Source: Candidatus Methanophagaceae archaeon
GTDB lineage: Archaea; Halobacteriota; Syntropharchaeia; Alkanophagales; Methanospirareceae
Direction: 5' to 3'
Length of the DNA stretch: 35,468 nt
Assembly: GCA_013374505.1 (NCBI GenBank)
Contig: QENJ01000220.1
Coordinates: 1-35,468, forward strand
Shown: piece after piece, positions 7,411 through 16,280 of the stretch
Position numbering within the stretch: the stretch's first letter is position 1
Layout: each line of letters begins with the position of its first letter
Notes under the pieces: model-generated
What the model was told of the DNA's origin: nothing
The model's input: only the letters and a program-made list of their open reading frames with translations
Database searches by the model: none
Translations under genes and position numbers: made by a program

Positions 7411-8667
7411 ATGCTCGAATATGATGTCGTGGTGGTGGGTGCAGGACCTTCGGGCTGCATGGCCGCGAAATATGTATCGAAAGCGGGAGCTTCTACGTTA
7501 ATTGTGGAGAAGAGTGCAGAACTAGGTGAACCCATACAATGTGCGGGGCTTATAAGTAAAAGAGCGCTAGAAGAGAGCGAACTGAAAGATGTAAAACCAT
7601 TCATAAACAACGAGATAAAAGGTGCTATTGTTCGTTCGCATTCCTATGAATTGAGGATAGAAGTACCATCGCCGGAGAAGAGTGCATTTGCCATAAGGCG
7701 AAACGTGTTTGACAAGGCATTGGCAAAAGCGGCGCAGGAAGAAGGTGCGGACATAATTCTTGGGGGCAAGTTAAAGAATATAATAAAGGGATGCGGAGGG
7801 GAAAAGCAAACATTATTAGTAGATACTGTGGATGGCAAAGAGGAACTAAAAGCAACCGTGGTCATTGGCGCTGACGGCGTTAGGAGCAGTGTGGCAAAGC
7901 TGGCTGCGATGACAGTCACAAGAAACTACTTGAACTGCGTGCAAGTGGAGGGCGAATATGATGCGGACGAAGCATTTGCAGAGATTTTTGTGGGTAGAAC
8001 AATAGCGCCGGGTTTCTTTGCATGGACTATCCCACTTGTAGCGGAAAAGGTTGCTCGGATCGGTCTGTGTACAGATAAAAGGTGTTCACCGCATTCAAGT
8101 CCAATGCCGTTTTTAAAACGGTTTTTGGCGGAGCATCCAGAAATTAAAGGCACACATTCAGGTTTCATGGGTGGCGCAATCCCCATACCCGCAAGTGCAG
8201 GACTGCAAAGGCGAATGCAAGGTCAGAGTACAGTGAAAATAAATGACGGCAACGGCATTATGCTGGTGGGAGATGTCGCGGCACAGGTTAAGCCGATCAC
8301 GGGCGGGGGCATATTTTATGGCTTGAAATGTGGTAAGATCGCGGGGGCAATAGCGGCAGAAGCGTGTTTGAAGAATGACATGGGTGTGCTGCGCGAGTAT
8401 GAAACTAAGTGGCGGGCGGAGATCGGGGCAGAGATAGCGTTTGGGTTGAAGGTGCATAAATTGCGATGTATACTTAACGATGGAGACTTCGATACGATAT
8501 GCCGGGTACTATCTCAGGAGGATATGTTGCAGCGAATAACGAAACATGGCGATATGGACTATCAAGCATTGGCATTCCGTGAATTTGTAAAAAATCCTGT
8601 ACTTTTCAAATTAACAGCAAGGAATATCATAAAATATTTATATGCTAAGCGAAGATTAGATATTTAA
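7411..8667 (+). CDS. Geranylgeranyl reductase family FAD-dependent oxidoreductase (copy 1)
   Basis: FAD-binding flavoprotein of 418 aa in the geranylgeranyl reductase (GGR) family. Members saturate isoprenoid double bonds, such as those of archaeal membrane lipids. Residues ~6-15 give the dinucleotide fold (VVVGAGPSG). IGADGVRSSVAK is the second FAD motif. GDVAAQVKPITGGGI is the C-terminal FAD contact with the family's P-T/I-GGGI signature. Compared with copy 2 in this window (20033-21214), family motifs have drifted: the Cys motif reads CAGL where copy 2 has CAEG, and PGFFAWTIP replaces the usual PxxYxWxFP. The two enzymes may therefore differ in substrate (for instance a quinone or dolichol side chain versus lipid). 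It heads a tight run with rpsO, 17 nt downstream. Confidence 0.85.
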   Translation: MLEYDVVVVGAGPSGCMAAKYVSKAGASTLIVEKSAELGEPIQCAGLISKRALEESELKDVKPFINNEIKGAIVRSHSYELRIEVPSPEKSAFAIRRNVFDKALAKAAQEEGADIILGGKLKNIIKGCGGEKQTLLVDTVDGKEELKATVVIGADGVRSSVAKLAAMTVTRNYLNCVQVEGEYDADEAFAEIFVGRTIAPGFFAWTIPLVAEKVARIGLCTDKRCSPHSSPMPFLKRFLAEHPEIKGTHSGFMGGAIPIPASAGLQRRMQGQSTVKINDGNGIMLVGDVAAQVKPITGGGIFYGLKCGKIAGAIAAEACLKNDMGVLREYETKWRAEIGAEIAFGLKVHKLRCILNDGDFDTICRVLSQEDMLQRITKHGDMDYQALAFREFVKNPVLFKLTARNIIKYLYAKRRLDI

Positions 8668-8684
8668 GAAAAGGGACGTATAAA

Positions 8685-9149
8685 ATGGCAAGGATGTATG
8701 CAAGGCGGAGAGGTAAGTCTGGGTCTAAGAAGTCGCTTAGTCGCAGGACGGAGGCACCGGAATGGCTGGATTTGTCGGCGGAGGAAGTAGAGACGAAGGT
8801 AGTTACGTTGTATAACCAAGGACTTTCAACAAGCGAGATAGGTATAGAGCTTAGGGATAGCTATGGCATGCCGTGTGTTGCACATGTCACGGGAAAAAAG
8901 ATGACGGGTATTTTAAAGGAACAGAATATTGCACCCGAGATACCAGAAGACCTACAGAATTTGATGCGAAAAGCGCTTCGTGTCAGGAAGCACATAGAGG
9001 TGAATAAGAAAGACGTCCATAATAAAAGAGCACTACAGTTAACGGAATCTAAGATAAGACGGCTTGTAAAGTATTATAGGCGTGAAAAAGTTTTAGCTAT
9101 GGATTGGCGCTACAAGCCAGAAATTGCTGAATTTGTTCTTAGGCGGTGA
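8685..9149 (+). CDS. rpsO: Ribosomal protein uS15 (S15P)
   Basis: Small-subunit ribosomal protein that binds 16S rRNA in the platform. It is 154 aa, the archaeal/eukaryotic length with an N-terminal extension. Recognised by MARMYARRRGKSGSKKS at the start, the extension motif LYNQGLSTSEIGIELRDSYG, and the core helices with KALRVRKHIEVNKKDVHNKR and LVKYYRREKVL. It follows the GGR gene by 17 nt and precedes a small membrane protein gene by 9 nt, so it is part of one transcript. Confidence 0.97.
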   Translation: MARMYARRRGKSGSKKSLSRRTEAPEWLDLSAEEVETKVVTLYNQGLSTSEIGIELRDSYGMPCVAHVTGKKMTGILKEQNIAPEIPEDLQNLMRKALRVRKHIEVNKKDVHNKRALQLTESKIRRLVKYYRREKVLAMDWRYKPEIAEFVLRR

Positions 9150-9158
9150 TATTGAAAC

Positions 9159-9386
9159 ATGAAAGGATATGGGGAGATATTGGTAGGACTTCTGTTAGTC
9201 GTTTTGGGCGTAGCAGGGATATGGTATTTCCGTGTAGATGTGTTGACTATTATCAAAGGAGTAATCGGCATAATCGTGTTGTTAGTGGGTGCGGTGTTTT
9301 TGATGATTGGCGTGAGTGACGTGAGAGAGAAAGGAGAAGAAGAGTTGACAATGGACACAGAAGACATAAAGGGAGAGGGTGAATAG
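9159..9386 (+). CDS. Small two-helix membrane protein, unknown
   Basis: This 75-aa protein has two strongly hydrophobic segments: residues ~7-25, ILVGLLLVVLGVAGIWYF, and ~31-52, IIKGVIGIIVLLVGAVFLMI. The C-terminal tail of about 22 residues is acidic. I do not recognise a family. It is placed between two ribosomal protein genes with 9 nt and 1 nt gaps, and a GTGATATTGAAAC stretch precedes the ATG. Its position and clean boundaries argue that it is real. The function is unknown. Confidence 0.6.
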   Translation: MKGYGEILVGLLLVVLGVAGIWYFRVDVLTIIKGVIGIIVLLVGAVFLMIGVSDVREKGEEELTMDTEDIKGEGE

Positions 9387-9387
9387 T

Positions 9388-9582
9388 GTGGGCGCGATTA
9401 AACCGAGATATATAAAGAAATTGGCAAAGCAACTGATACGGGAAGTGGATGAGTTCACTGATGACTTTGACGCAAATAAGAAGATGGTGGAAGAGTACAC
9501 GAATATAAGGAGTAAAGGCGTACGAAACAGAGTAGCAGGATATATAGCACGCAAAAAGAAGGGTAGTAGTGAAGAGGATTGA
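9388..9582 (+). CDS. rps17e: Ribosomal protein eS17 (S17e)
   Basis: Archaeal/eukaryotic small-subunit protein. The product from this start is 64 aa, the usual archaeal length, and reads GAIKPRYIKKLAKQLI, then DEFTDDFDANKKMVEEYT and SKGVRNRVAGYIAR, all highly typical. The frame is open from a GTG at 9379, but GTG 9388 is chosen because it gives the standard MG-I-KP-YIK start, has GGGAGAGGGTGA a few bases upstream, and avoids overlap with the previous gene. Pairing with dapA downstream is a known archaeal arrangement. Confidence 0.93.
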   Translation: MGAIKPRYIKKLAKQLIREVDEFTDDFDANKKMVEEYTNIRSKGVRNRVAGYIARKKKGSSEED

Positions 9583-9583
9583 A

Positions 9584-10471
9584 ATGCTGAATATACAGGG
9601 GACGTGTCCTGCACTTATAACGCCTTTTACCAAGGATGACGAAGTAGATGTGGAAGGTTTGAGGCGATTAGTGGATTATACGGTAGAGGGTGGAGTAGCA
9701 GGGATAGTTCCGTGTGGTACGACTGGCGAGTCGGCAACACTTTCTAATGAAGAACATAAGCGTGTGGTAAATGTGGTTGTGGACTGCTCAAAGGTGCCGG
9801 TAATAGCGGGTACGGGCTCGAATAATACCTCGGAGGCAGTAGAGCTCACGAAACATGCGGAAGATGCAGGAGTTGACGGTTGCCTCTTGATTACGCCTTA
9901 TTACAATAAACCGAACGTGAGTGGGCTGAAGGCGCATTTCAGGCGGATTGGTGAATCGGTGGAGTTGCCGCTGATTTTGTATAATATCGCTTCGCGGACG
10001 GGTTTGAATATGACTGCGGATACGATGGTAGAGCTTGCGGCTGAGGTCACAAATATAAAAGGTGTGAAAGAAGCTTCGGGCGATTTGAAACAGGTGGGCG
10101 CGGTTATAAAATTGGCTAAGGAACGTGATTTGGAGTTCACGGTGATCGCAGGTGATGATTTTCTTACGCTGCCTATAATGAGCTTGGGTGGAACGGGTGT
10201 GATTTCGGTGGCTGCGAATATTGTACCGAAGCCGATGAGTGATATGGTGGCTGCGATGTCGAAAGGCGAAGTTGAGAAGGCGCTGGAGATACATCTGCGG
10301 TTGTTTCCGCTGTTTGAGGCGATGTTTCTGGAGACGAATCCGATACCTGTGAAGAAAGCAGCGGAGATTATGGGGCTGGCGTCTGGAGATGTCCGGCTGC
10401 CGTTGGGTGCTTTGAGTGCTGCTAACGAAGAGAAGTTGAGGCGGGTACTGGAAGGGCAGGGGCTGGTGTAG
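9584..10471 (+). CDS. dapA: 4-hydroxy-tetrahydrodipicolinate synthase
   Basis: Condenses pyruvate with aspartate semialdehyde in the diaminopimelate/lysine pathway. From ATG 9584 the protein is 295 aa, a standard length. Motifs are PCGTTGES (residues ~43-50, Thr pair of the proton relay), Tyr133 in LYNIASRTG, and Lys162 in GVKEASGD, the Schiff-base lysine. A GTG at 9569 would add five residues and overlap rps17e; the ATG is preferred because it matches the family start and has GAGG upstream. Together with lysA (30555) this shows lysine made through diaminopimelate. Stops are tandem TAG-TAA. It is the last gene before the mobile-element patch. Confidence 0.96.
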   Translation: MLNIQGTCPALITPFTKDDEVDVEGLRRLVDYTVEGGVAGIVPCGTTGESATLSNEEHKRVVNVVVDCSKVPVIAGTGSNNTSEAVELTKHAEDAGVDGCLLITPYYNKPNVSGLKAHFRRIGESVELPLILYNIASRTGLNMTADTMVELAAEVTNIKGVKEASGDLKQVGAVIKLAKERDLEFTVIAGDDFLTLPIMSLGGTGVISVAANIVPKPMSDMVAAMSKGEVEKALEIHLRLFPLFEAMFLETNPIPVKKAAEIMGLASGDVRLPLGALSAANEEKLRRVLEGQGLV

Positions 10472-10547
10472 TAAGGTAAATTAAATGTTTGTTTGAGAGA
10501 TTTAATATAAGATTAAAAGTCCGTTGATATGTAAGGTGTGGGCAGGG

Positions 10548-10661
10548 ATGAGAAAGAACTTTCAAAAGGGGTATATGCGCATTGCGGATATAAAACCAAT
10601 TTGGGATGACATACGCATTACGGATATACCTACGTTAAGTGAACTAACTTTCCGGGGCTAA
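10548..10661 (+). CDS. Possible 37-aa small protein
   Basis: An ATG just after GGCAGGG opens a 37-codon frame ending TAA (MRKNFQKGYMRIADIKPIWD, then DIRITDIPTLSELTFRG). It contains an imperfect 19-bp direct repeat: ATGCGCATTGCGGATATA near 10575 and ATACGCATTACGGATATA near 10610. This gives the peptide echo MRIADI and IRITDI. No family is recognised. It may be a gene relic left between dapA and the insertion sequence. The rest of 10472-10703 is AT-rich with no other open frame of note. Confidence 0.25.
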   Translation: MRKNFQKGYMRIADIKPIWDDIRITDIPTLSELTFRG

Positions 10662-10703
10662 AAACGAAGAGGGCTGTTTTCTTCCCAAAGAATTATAGCT
10701 TAC

Positions 10704-10730
10704 TTGGTAAGGTTCATAACATCGCTGACA
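10704..10730 (+). repeat. Terminal inverted repeat, left
   Basis: The 27-bp left end of the insertion sequence, paired with 12042-12068 with five mismatches. The inner ACATCGCT is identical in both. Confidence 0.7.
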
Positions 10731-10740
10731 CGCAACACAT

Positions 10741-11992
10741 TCAGAACTTGCACACGAACTCTTTTACAGTTTCATCACTTTTGTACTCATAAATCTTGAT
10801 AATCCCCGCCTTTTCCGCCTTCTGCCCCCGATAGTAGATCATCAATTGTTCCTGCTTCGTGTGAATGGTCGCCCAAACATATTCATAAGCCAACGATTTA
10901 TTGACCTCAAAATCTTCATTCAAGACATTGATAGTCCCGTCTTCCTTCACGTCCCTTATAAAGTGGACCTTTCCCTCAGTAATCGGCAGATTAATACCAT
11001 CAATCGTAAAATCCACAGGAATTTTGCGATGGCGTATAGACACCAGATTAGCATTCCGGTATTTCCAGTCCTGGCGATTGCTATGCCGTGTCAGGAAGAT
11101 TTTTGCTTCTCTTCGGAGGTGCTCTAGATCCGAGAATCGCTCTCGTGCCCACAATTTCTCTTCGAACTCGCCATTAAAGTCCTCTATCGTACCGTTCATC
11201 CACGGCTTCCTTGGTGCGATAAACACAGGTTCAACGCCAAAACAGAGGCATAGTCTAACAACGCGGCTGAAGTGTCTTGCGTGTCTCAAATCCCCAATGA
11301 AATATGCCCCATTATCCATCTGAATATATTTCGGAATCGCATTATTAGTCCAACAATCAAGTAGGAACTCGATCACTGTATCCATACTCCGGCCTGCGTA
11401 TTGCTGGATATATGCCTTGTTACCGAACGACATCAATCAAGTTCCGGGACGATATAGCACCATAACCTTTGATGTTTCTCGGTCCGATAAAGTCTATTTG
11501 ATGGACCTCATTGACTTTAGTCGGATTCAAAAGAGTGTACCGTTTCTTGGATTTGCACCGGACATATCGCTTTCTCTTTTGGATGAGCAGTTTATTCCTC
11601 TTGATTATGCGTTTAATTGTTGACAAACTTGGTGTATCACCTTCTGAGGATCCAAGCTCGTGCATTCGGAGTTGTATTTCTTCGGCTCCGATACAGCGAT
11701 ACTTTGTATCTTCGTTTTCTCCGTCCATCAATGACTTTCGCGCCTTCACCACAAGAGTTTCTAGCTCTTGATTAGTTTTCCGTTGCACTGTTTTCGGCGC
11801 ACGGGACTCTTCCCTGAACCATTCACTCCTATCACTTTTCTTGAAGTTACTGTGTCTTTCAATCCATTTGTACAACCACGTTCTTGACCTATCAATACTT
11901 CCACAAATTTGGGCTGCTCGTTCGCCTCTAAGGTATCGATTAACTGGATCGATACGCACCTGTTCCTCTTTCGTGTAGTTTGTTTTTGCCAT
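10741..11992 (-). pseudogene. DDE (rve-type) transposase split by a frameshift
   Basis: The N-terminal part (11992-11420) has a helix-turn-helix (AAQICGSIDRSRTWLYKWIE) and a second HTH-like helix set (TIKRIIKRNKLLIQKRKR), then the first catalytic Asp in VHQIDFIGPRN. The C-terminal part (10741-11436) resumes at GNKAYIQQYAG, with the second Asp in IQMDNGAYF and the Glu in GTIEDFNGEFEE. Around 11425 the sense strand reads GTTCGGTAAC. Frame 1 ends VVR-stop, while skipping one C gives VV-GNKAYIQ, the expected join. So a +1 shift separates two otherwise intact halves (about 410 codons together). It could be a mutation or a programmed shift. It lies entirely within the inverted repeats. Confidence 0.85.
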
Positions 11993-12041
11993 AACGCATC
12001 ATCAGATGCACTATGGCTTTTTTATGCAGAAATTACCTAAT

Positions 12042-12068
12042 TGTAAGCGATGTGTTGAGCCTTTCCAA
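12042..12068 (-). repeat. Terminal inverted repeat, right
   Basis: The 27-bp right end of the insertion sequence, read on the reverse strand. Five mismatches with 10704-10730. Confidence 0.7.
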
Positions 12069-12137
12069 CTACGTAACTACTCCAACAGATTGGATCTATG
12101 TAGGCCCTTGATAGGTGATAAAAACTGGGTGATAGAA

Positions 12138-12314
12138 ATGAAAAACACAAAGAAAAGTTTGTGGGGTGAAGGCAGTTTGATGGTAGGGGCATCATCATCC
12201 GCCGTGAGTATTGCTATCAACCCCACAGGCATTTTTTATTTTATTGCATTTGTGGTTTTACTCCTGATTGTGATTTTGATCTGGAGATATTGGAGGAAGA
12301 ACACCATTAAGTAA
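12138..12314 (+). CDS. Small single-span membrane protein, unknown
   Basis: From ATG 12138, with GGGTGAT 4 nt upstream, a 58-aa protein has a Ser/Ala/Gly-rich N-terminal half and one membrane helix (FYFIAFVVLLLIVILIW), then a basic end (RYWRKNTIK). The open frame extends back to 12006, but that part crosses the inverted repeat of the insertion sequence and is not credible as coding. No family is recognised. It lies between two mobile elements. Confidence 0.45.
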   Translation: MKNTKKSLWGEGSLMVGASSSAVSIAINPTGIFYFIAFVVLLLIVILIWRYWRKNTIK

Positions 12315-12432
12315 AAGCAAAATATCTGGTGTAAAATTATTATGCAAATGAAGATATGGTGACTTTTGAGTAAATGTTTGCGAACTGGAATCTGAGAGTC
12401 CCATAGCGGCTTTTTAGACTGGTATTGCATTC

Positions 12433-13551
12433 ATTTATATTGTACTATAACAAGTACTTTTTCAGCATATAATCAACAGCAATACCTGAAACATATTCCC
12501 AATATTTCCATCGTTTAATGAAGGCACCTTTATGCCAAACTTTGAGTCCTCTCAATGTATCTCTGACTTCCACGGTTTCACCAGCCATTTTTTCACTCAC
12601 GTGATACCTTTTCCCCTCAAATTTAACTTTGCCGTTTTCTTTTACTATTCTTTCCGCTTTTTCAAAAAACTGATAATTATCATAGAAACATTTCCGGTCC
12701 TGACTGTGAGCTCTTTCCTTCTTTCCATTTCCCTTTGGATTCTCTACCTCTATTGGGACATCCACGATGCTGAGCATCTGAAGTAACCGAGAGACAACTC
12801 CATTATCGTACTCGCCACCGTTGTCGTGATGGAATAATTCGGGTTTGCGGTGCAACCTGAAAGCTCGAAGGATGGTTAATACAACGAAATAGGAAAGCTT
12901 CTTCGGGAATACGCAAAGAGCCATGTAGCCTCTTGAATAGTCGTCTTCAACATAGATTTGGCATATTAGCGACCCGTTTCCGAGCGTAACCTCCCTGGTA
13001 TCTGCGTGATACATGACGTGTGGCCTGGGTTTTTCATAAAAAATCACTTTCTCGACAATTTCAGAAGATTTATACCGCTCAGGATCGAGAACACGCAAAA
13101 AGCTCATTGTAGGGACGTGAACAGCAAATTCATACGACAGAAGTAAAGACAAATTCCATGAACCAATCCCAGGCTACTGCTGTTTGCTTCTTTAATTGCC
13201 TCTATTCGCCCAGAATCACCATTTGGGGTTCTCTGAGGATTTGTCAACGGGTTCGTGTAGACCATGGATATTCCCCACACCTTCGCGACTCCTCAAATCC
13301 CTGTTTTTGGACTTGAATTTTTATCCTCTTTTTCTCCGTTGTTTTTTTTGAACGCCGCCCGGTATCTTTTTATCTGATGTCGCTGTAATATCCGTTCAAT
13401 TGTTCTGACAGTCTTGTCAAATCCATACAGCTCTGTAACTATGTTCCAAATATCATTTGCGTCCAATTCCTTATTATCTGTAGCTATCTGTACTATTTTT
13501 GTCTCAATATCCTCTGGTGTTTTTATATATATTCACAAGTCCATTATAAAT
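12433..13551 (-). mobile_element. Decayed insertion sequence, tentative ends
   Basis: The ends are suggested by ATTTATATTGTACT at 12433-12446 and the reverse complement of 13538-13551 (ATTTATAATGGACT), 12 of 14 matching. The stop codon of the transposase relic falls inside the left repeat. No target duplication is visible. The right end abuts the upstream region of the M50 protease gene, which starts 20 nt later. The boundaries are an inference; the transposase relic inside is clear. Confidence 0.4.
12445..13532 (-). pseudogene. Frameshifted rve-type transposase
   Basis: The longest surviving piece (12445-13152, 235 codons) is an integrase core with Asp in YHADTREVTLG, Asp in FHHDNGGEYDNG and Glu in GNGKKERAHS, a full DDE set. 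Upstream on the same strand, about 13293-13532 encodes an HTH-like N-terminal part (DANDIWNIVTELYGFDKTV then RTIERILQRHQIKRYR) that ends in TGA. Between them a third frame gives AVAWDWFMEFVFTSV. At least two frameshifts and a missing start make it inactive. It is a different element from the neighbour at 10704, since the core sequences do not match. Confidence 0.75.
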
Positions 13552-13570
13552 TAAGATCGAGAGATAAAAA

Positions 13571-15247
13571 ATGGATCCATATTACCTGACACTAGTGCTG
13601 TACCTAATCCTGATTTACTGGTTTATTGTGGTAGTTCTCGACAGAAAGGGCATTTTAGAGCGATATAATATCTCTGCCTACGGCCCCATTCTGATGATAA
13701 GGACGCTAAGAGGTCAGGATTTTCTGGACAGTATGGCAAAAGGCGAACAAAGGAAAAGATTCTGGCGTATTTATGCCAATATCGGTACTGTCTTAGTACT
13801 TATAGCCATGGTGTTCATGGTAGTCCTCGTGGTGTCTAGCGTGTACTTAACGTTTTTGATGCAACCTGAACCAACGGAGTTGAACGAACCACGTAATTTG
13901 CTGCTTATACCAGTATTAAATGAGTTTATACCTATGTGTGCCTGGATCGGGTTTGTAGTTGCGTTAGTTGTGCATGAGTTTTCGCATGCTATTTTGAGTG
14001 TCGTAGAGCGGATAAAAATAAAGTCAATGGGGCTTTTAGTCCTGGTGGTGCCGATAGGTGCATTCGCAGAGCCAGATAGCGAACAACTATTTGGTAAAAA
14101 AGAAGAAAAAGGAAAGAATAAAGCGGAATACCCGTTAGAGCCCGATAAAGATACGGAAGACGGGAAAAGTAAGAAAATAGCAACGTCTCGTGAACGAACA
14201 CGCATACTTTCCGCAGGTGTAACGAGCAATTTCTGCGTGGCGTTAATTGCATTTGTCCTATTCTTTGGGATTTTATTTTCCATTCAGCCCGTCAGTGACA
14301 CGGTACTTTATGTTTATGATGTTGCCGAAGGCAGTCAAGCGGAAAAATATGGTATCGCACCGGAAACGTTCATCACAAAAATTGACGGTTCAAAGACTAT
14401 GGGCGTAGAAGGAATGAACCTTGTGCTGAAAGAACGGCGTGAGACTTCGCTCACGGTACTGGACAAAACGAGCAAAGAGAGAGAGATACTCGTAATTGAT
14501 GGCACTGAACGAGAAGGGGTGGCAATAGTAAGGGTGGAAGGGGGCACACCTGCTGCTAAAGCTGGTATGAATGATGGTATGTTCATAATAAGGATGGACA
14601 ACAGGAGCATAACCGGGCATAACGATTTCCATGAGTTCATGAATCATACTTTACCCGGGCAGGAAATAGAAGTGCAAACCGGGGAAGAAACGTTTATTGT
14701 AAATCTGGCGAAATCACCGTATTACGCTAATAGGGGCTATTTGGGCATTGGCATCGCCAATAACCCCTTGGGTATGACCGTGGTGGATTTTTCCATAACC
14801 GGTTACCTGCACTATCTGCGTGGTGTATCCCATTCTCTTCTGGTTCTTTCACCCCGCGGGTGGCTGATGTTGACAATCATGCCTTTTGGGACGCTCGATC
14901 AGGGTGGATTCAGCACTTTTAATCCGCTACTATCGCATTTTTATGAGCCCGTAGGTATGGCATCTTTATTCGGCGAAAGTATCTTCTTCATTGCCGACAT
15001 CCTGTTCTGGATCGGCTGGATTAATTTCTATGTGGGGTTATTTAACTGTCTGCCTGCTATTCCGCTGGATGGTGGCTATGTATTTCGCGAGATGCTGAAT
15101 TCTGTGCTGGGGGTAGGCATAAAGGATAAGAAGAAGAAAGAGAAAGTTTCAATGGCTATCGTTAGTATTGTGGCAGTCCTCATCCTTATAGCCATCGTTT
15201 TCATGATTGTGAGTCCTTACGTATTCAGATTTTTTGCTGCTGGATGA
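13571..15247 (+). CDS. M50-family site-2 membrane metalloprotease
   Basis: Intramembrane zinc protease of 558 aa, related to S2P/RseP. The zinc motif HEFSH is at residues 135-139 in a membrane helix (VALVVHEFSHAIL). The third ligand motif LDGG is at ~499-502 (CLPAIPLDGGYVF). Between them lie a charged insertion (residues ~165-205), a membrane helix (VALIAFVLFFGILF), and two PDZ-like repeats, each with a GsqAeKyGI or GtpAaKAGM signature. There are two N-terminal helices before the active site and one at the C-terminus. The family cuts membrane-bound regulators or leftover signal peptides; the substrate here is unknown. A TATA-like stretch at about 13544-13551 precedes a leader of some 20 nt. 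It is followed by trmI after 61 nt. Confidence 0.9.
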   Translation: MDPYYLTLVLYLILIYWFIVVVLDRKGILERYNISAYGPILMIRTLRGQDFLDSMAKGEQRKRFWRIYANIGTVLVLIAMVFMVVLVVSSVYLTFLMQPEPTELNEPRNLLLIPVLNEFIPMCAWIGFVVALVVHEFSHAILSVVERIKIKSMGLLVLVVPIGAFAEPDSEQLFGKKEEKGKNKAEYPLEPDKDTEDGKSKKIATSRERTRILSAGVTSNFCVALIAFVLFFGILFSIQPVSDTVLYVYDVAEGSQAEKYGIAPETFITKIDGSKTMGVEGMNLVLKERRETSLTVLDKTSKEREILVIDGTEREGVAIVRVEGGTPAAKAGMNDGMFIIRMDNRSITGHNDFHEFMNHTLPGQEIEVQTGEETFIVNLAKSPYYANRGYLGIGIANNPLGMTVVDFSITGYLHYLRGVSHSLLVLSPRGWLMLTIMPFGTLDQGGFSTFNPLLSHFYEPVGMASLFGESIFFIADILFWIGWINFYVGLFNCLPAIPLDGGYVFREMLNSVLGVGIKDKKKKEKVSMAIVSIVAVLILIAIVFMIVSPYVFRFFAAG

Positions 15248-15308
15248 CTCTACTGCGTGTGCATAAAGAAGGTTTTATTTGAAATGCTATATTACATATC
15301 GTAACACA

Positions 15309-16115
15309 ATGCAAAACCTAAAAGAAGGCGAACTTGTGCATCTGATAGATAAAAGAGGCAGAAGGTACCAGCTTTTATTAAAAGCAGGGTCTTCTTTCTC
15401 GTCCACTCATGGCGCTATTTCGCATGATGATATAATCGGCCTGGAAGACGGTAGTGTCATAAGGTCATCGCTCAGAGACTCTATTTTTGTTGTACGACCA
15501 ACGTTAGCGGAATACATAACTAAGATGCGAAAAGGCGCGCAGATAATATACCCAAAAGACATCGCAGTCATTTTAATGCTTGCGGACATATTTCCGGGTG
15601 CAAAAGTGTTAGAAGCGGGTACAGGATCTGGAGCTCTTACGACGGCTTTACTCCGTGCGGTGGGCAAAGACGGAATAGTAGTATCATATGAAAAGAACAC
15701 CGAATTTCAGGCGGTTGCACAGAAAAACATAGATACTTTCTTCGGTAAGGTAGAGCGTACGGACTGTTCGGGGGAGCTGATACTAAAGGAGCAGGATGTG
15801 TACCAGGGCATAGAAGAGAAAGAATTGGACCGCATACTATTGGACCTTTCAGAGCCCTGGCGAGTACTGGAACACGCAGAAGAATCGTTGTTAAACGGTG
15901 GGATCCTCCTTTGCTACAATCCCACGGTACTGCAAATATACAAGCTATCGCGAAGGTTGGAATTGCGATACGGTAGAAGCTTTCGTACGATGGGTATTTA
16001 TGAAGTTGGTCTGCGTGAATGGGAGATAAAAGATCGAAGCATGCGTCCCGAGCATAAAATGATAGCACATACGGGGTTTATTTTTGTAGCAAGAAAATGT
16101 ACCGCGCGTGGATAG
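15309..16115 (+). CDS. trmI: tRNA (adenine-N1)-methyltransferase TrmI, archaeal type
   Basis: SAM-dependent enzyme that methylates A58 (and in archaea often A57) of tRNA. It has an N-terminal beta domain with EGELVHLIDKRGRRYQL and a Rossmann domain with AKVLEAGTGSGALTTALLRAVG (motif I, split) and VVSYEKN. LDRILLDLSEPWRVLEHA is the TrmI-type motif with DLxxPW. The end is typical (RPEHKMIAHTGFIFVAR). ATG 15309 gives 268 aa and the usual start MQNLKEGELV. The frame is open back to 15279, adding ten unlikely residues. It probably has its own promoter (ATATTAC region upstream). Confidence 0.92.
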   Translation: MQNLKEGELVHLIDKRGRRYQLLLKAGSSFSSTHGAISHDDIIGLEDGSVIRSSLRDSIFVVRPTLAEYITKMRKGAQIIYPKDIAVILMLADIFPGAKVLEAGTGSGALTTALLRAVGKDGIVVSYEKNTEFQAVAQKNIDTFFGKVERTDCSGELILKEQDVYQGIEEKELDRILLDLSEPWRVLEHAEESLLNGGILLCYNPTVLQIYKLSRRLELRYGRSFRTMGIYEVGLREWEIKDRSMRPEHKMIAHTGFIFVARKCTARG

Positions 16116-16280
16116 TATTTATGCCCCAGTATATGCGGGTCCACTTATAACGCTGGATATTGTCATGAAGCTTTTTTTATTGTGTCGTTATACCTACTTT
16201 ATTTAAACGAAAAAGCGTATTGATATATTACTCATATGACAAAAATGTTAGGTCTGTCACGTTAAAGGGGTGAGTGAAAG

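Larger units (their letters stand above)
10704..12068 (-). mobile_element. Insertion sequence of about 1.37 kb, IS481/IS3-like, with 27-bp imperfect inverted repeats
   Basis: The element is bounded by 10704-10730 (TTGGTAAGGTTCATAACATC...) and the reverse complement of 12042-12068 (TTGGAAAGGCTCAACACATC...), which agree at 22 of 27 positions. Between them lies one reverse-strand DDE transposase gene, now frameshifted. I see no clear target-site duplication next to the repeats, so the exact ends may be off by a few bases or the duplication has decayed. The element lies in the gap after dapA and does not break a recognisable gene. Confidence 0.75.

Noticed and set aside
12006..12137. N-terminal extension of the small membrane protein into the insertion sequence
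   Set aside because: The extension crosses the inverted repeat of the IS; ATG 12138 has a good ribosome site and gives the membrane helix without it.
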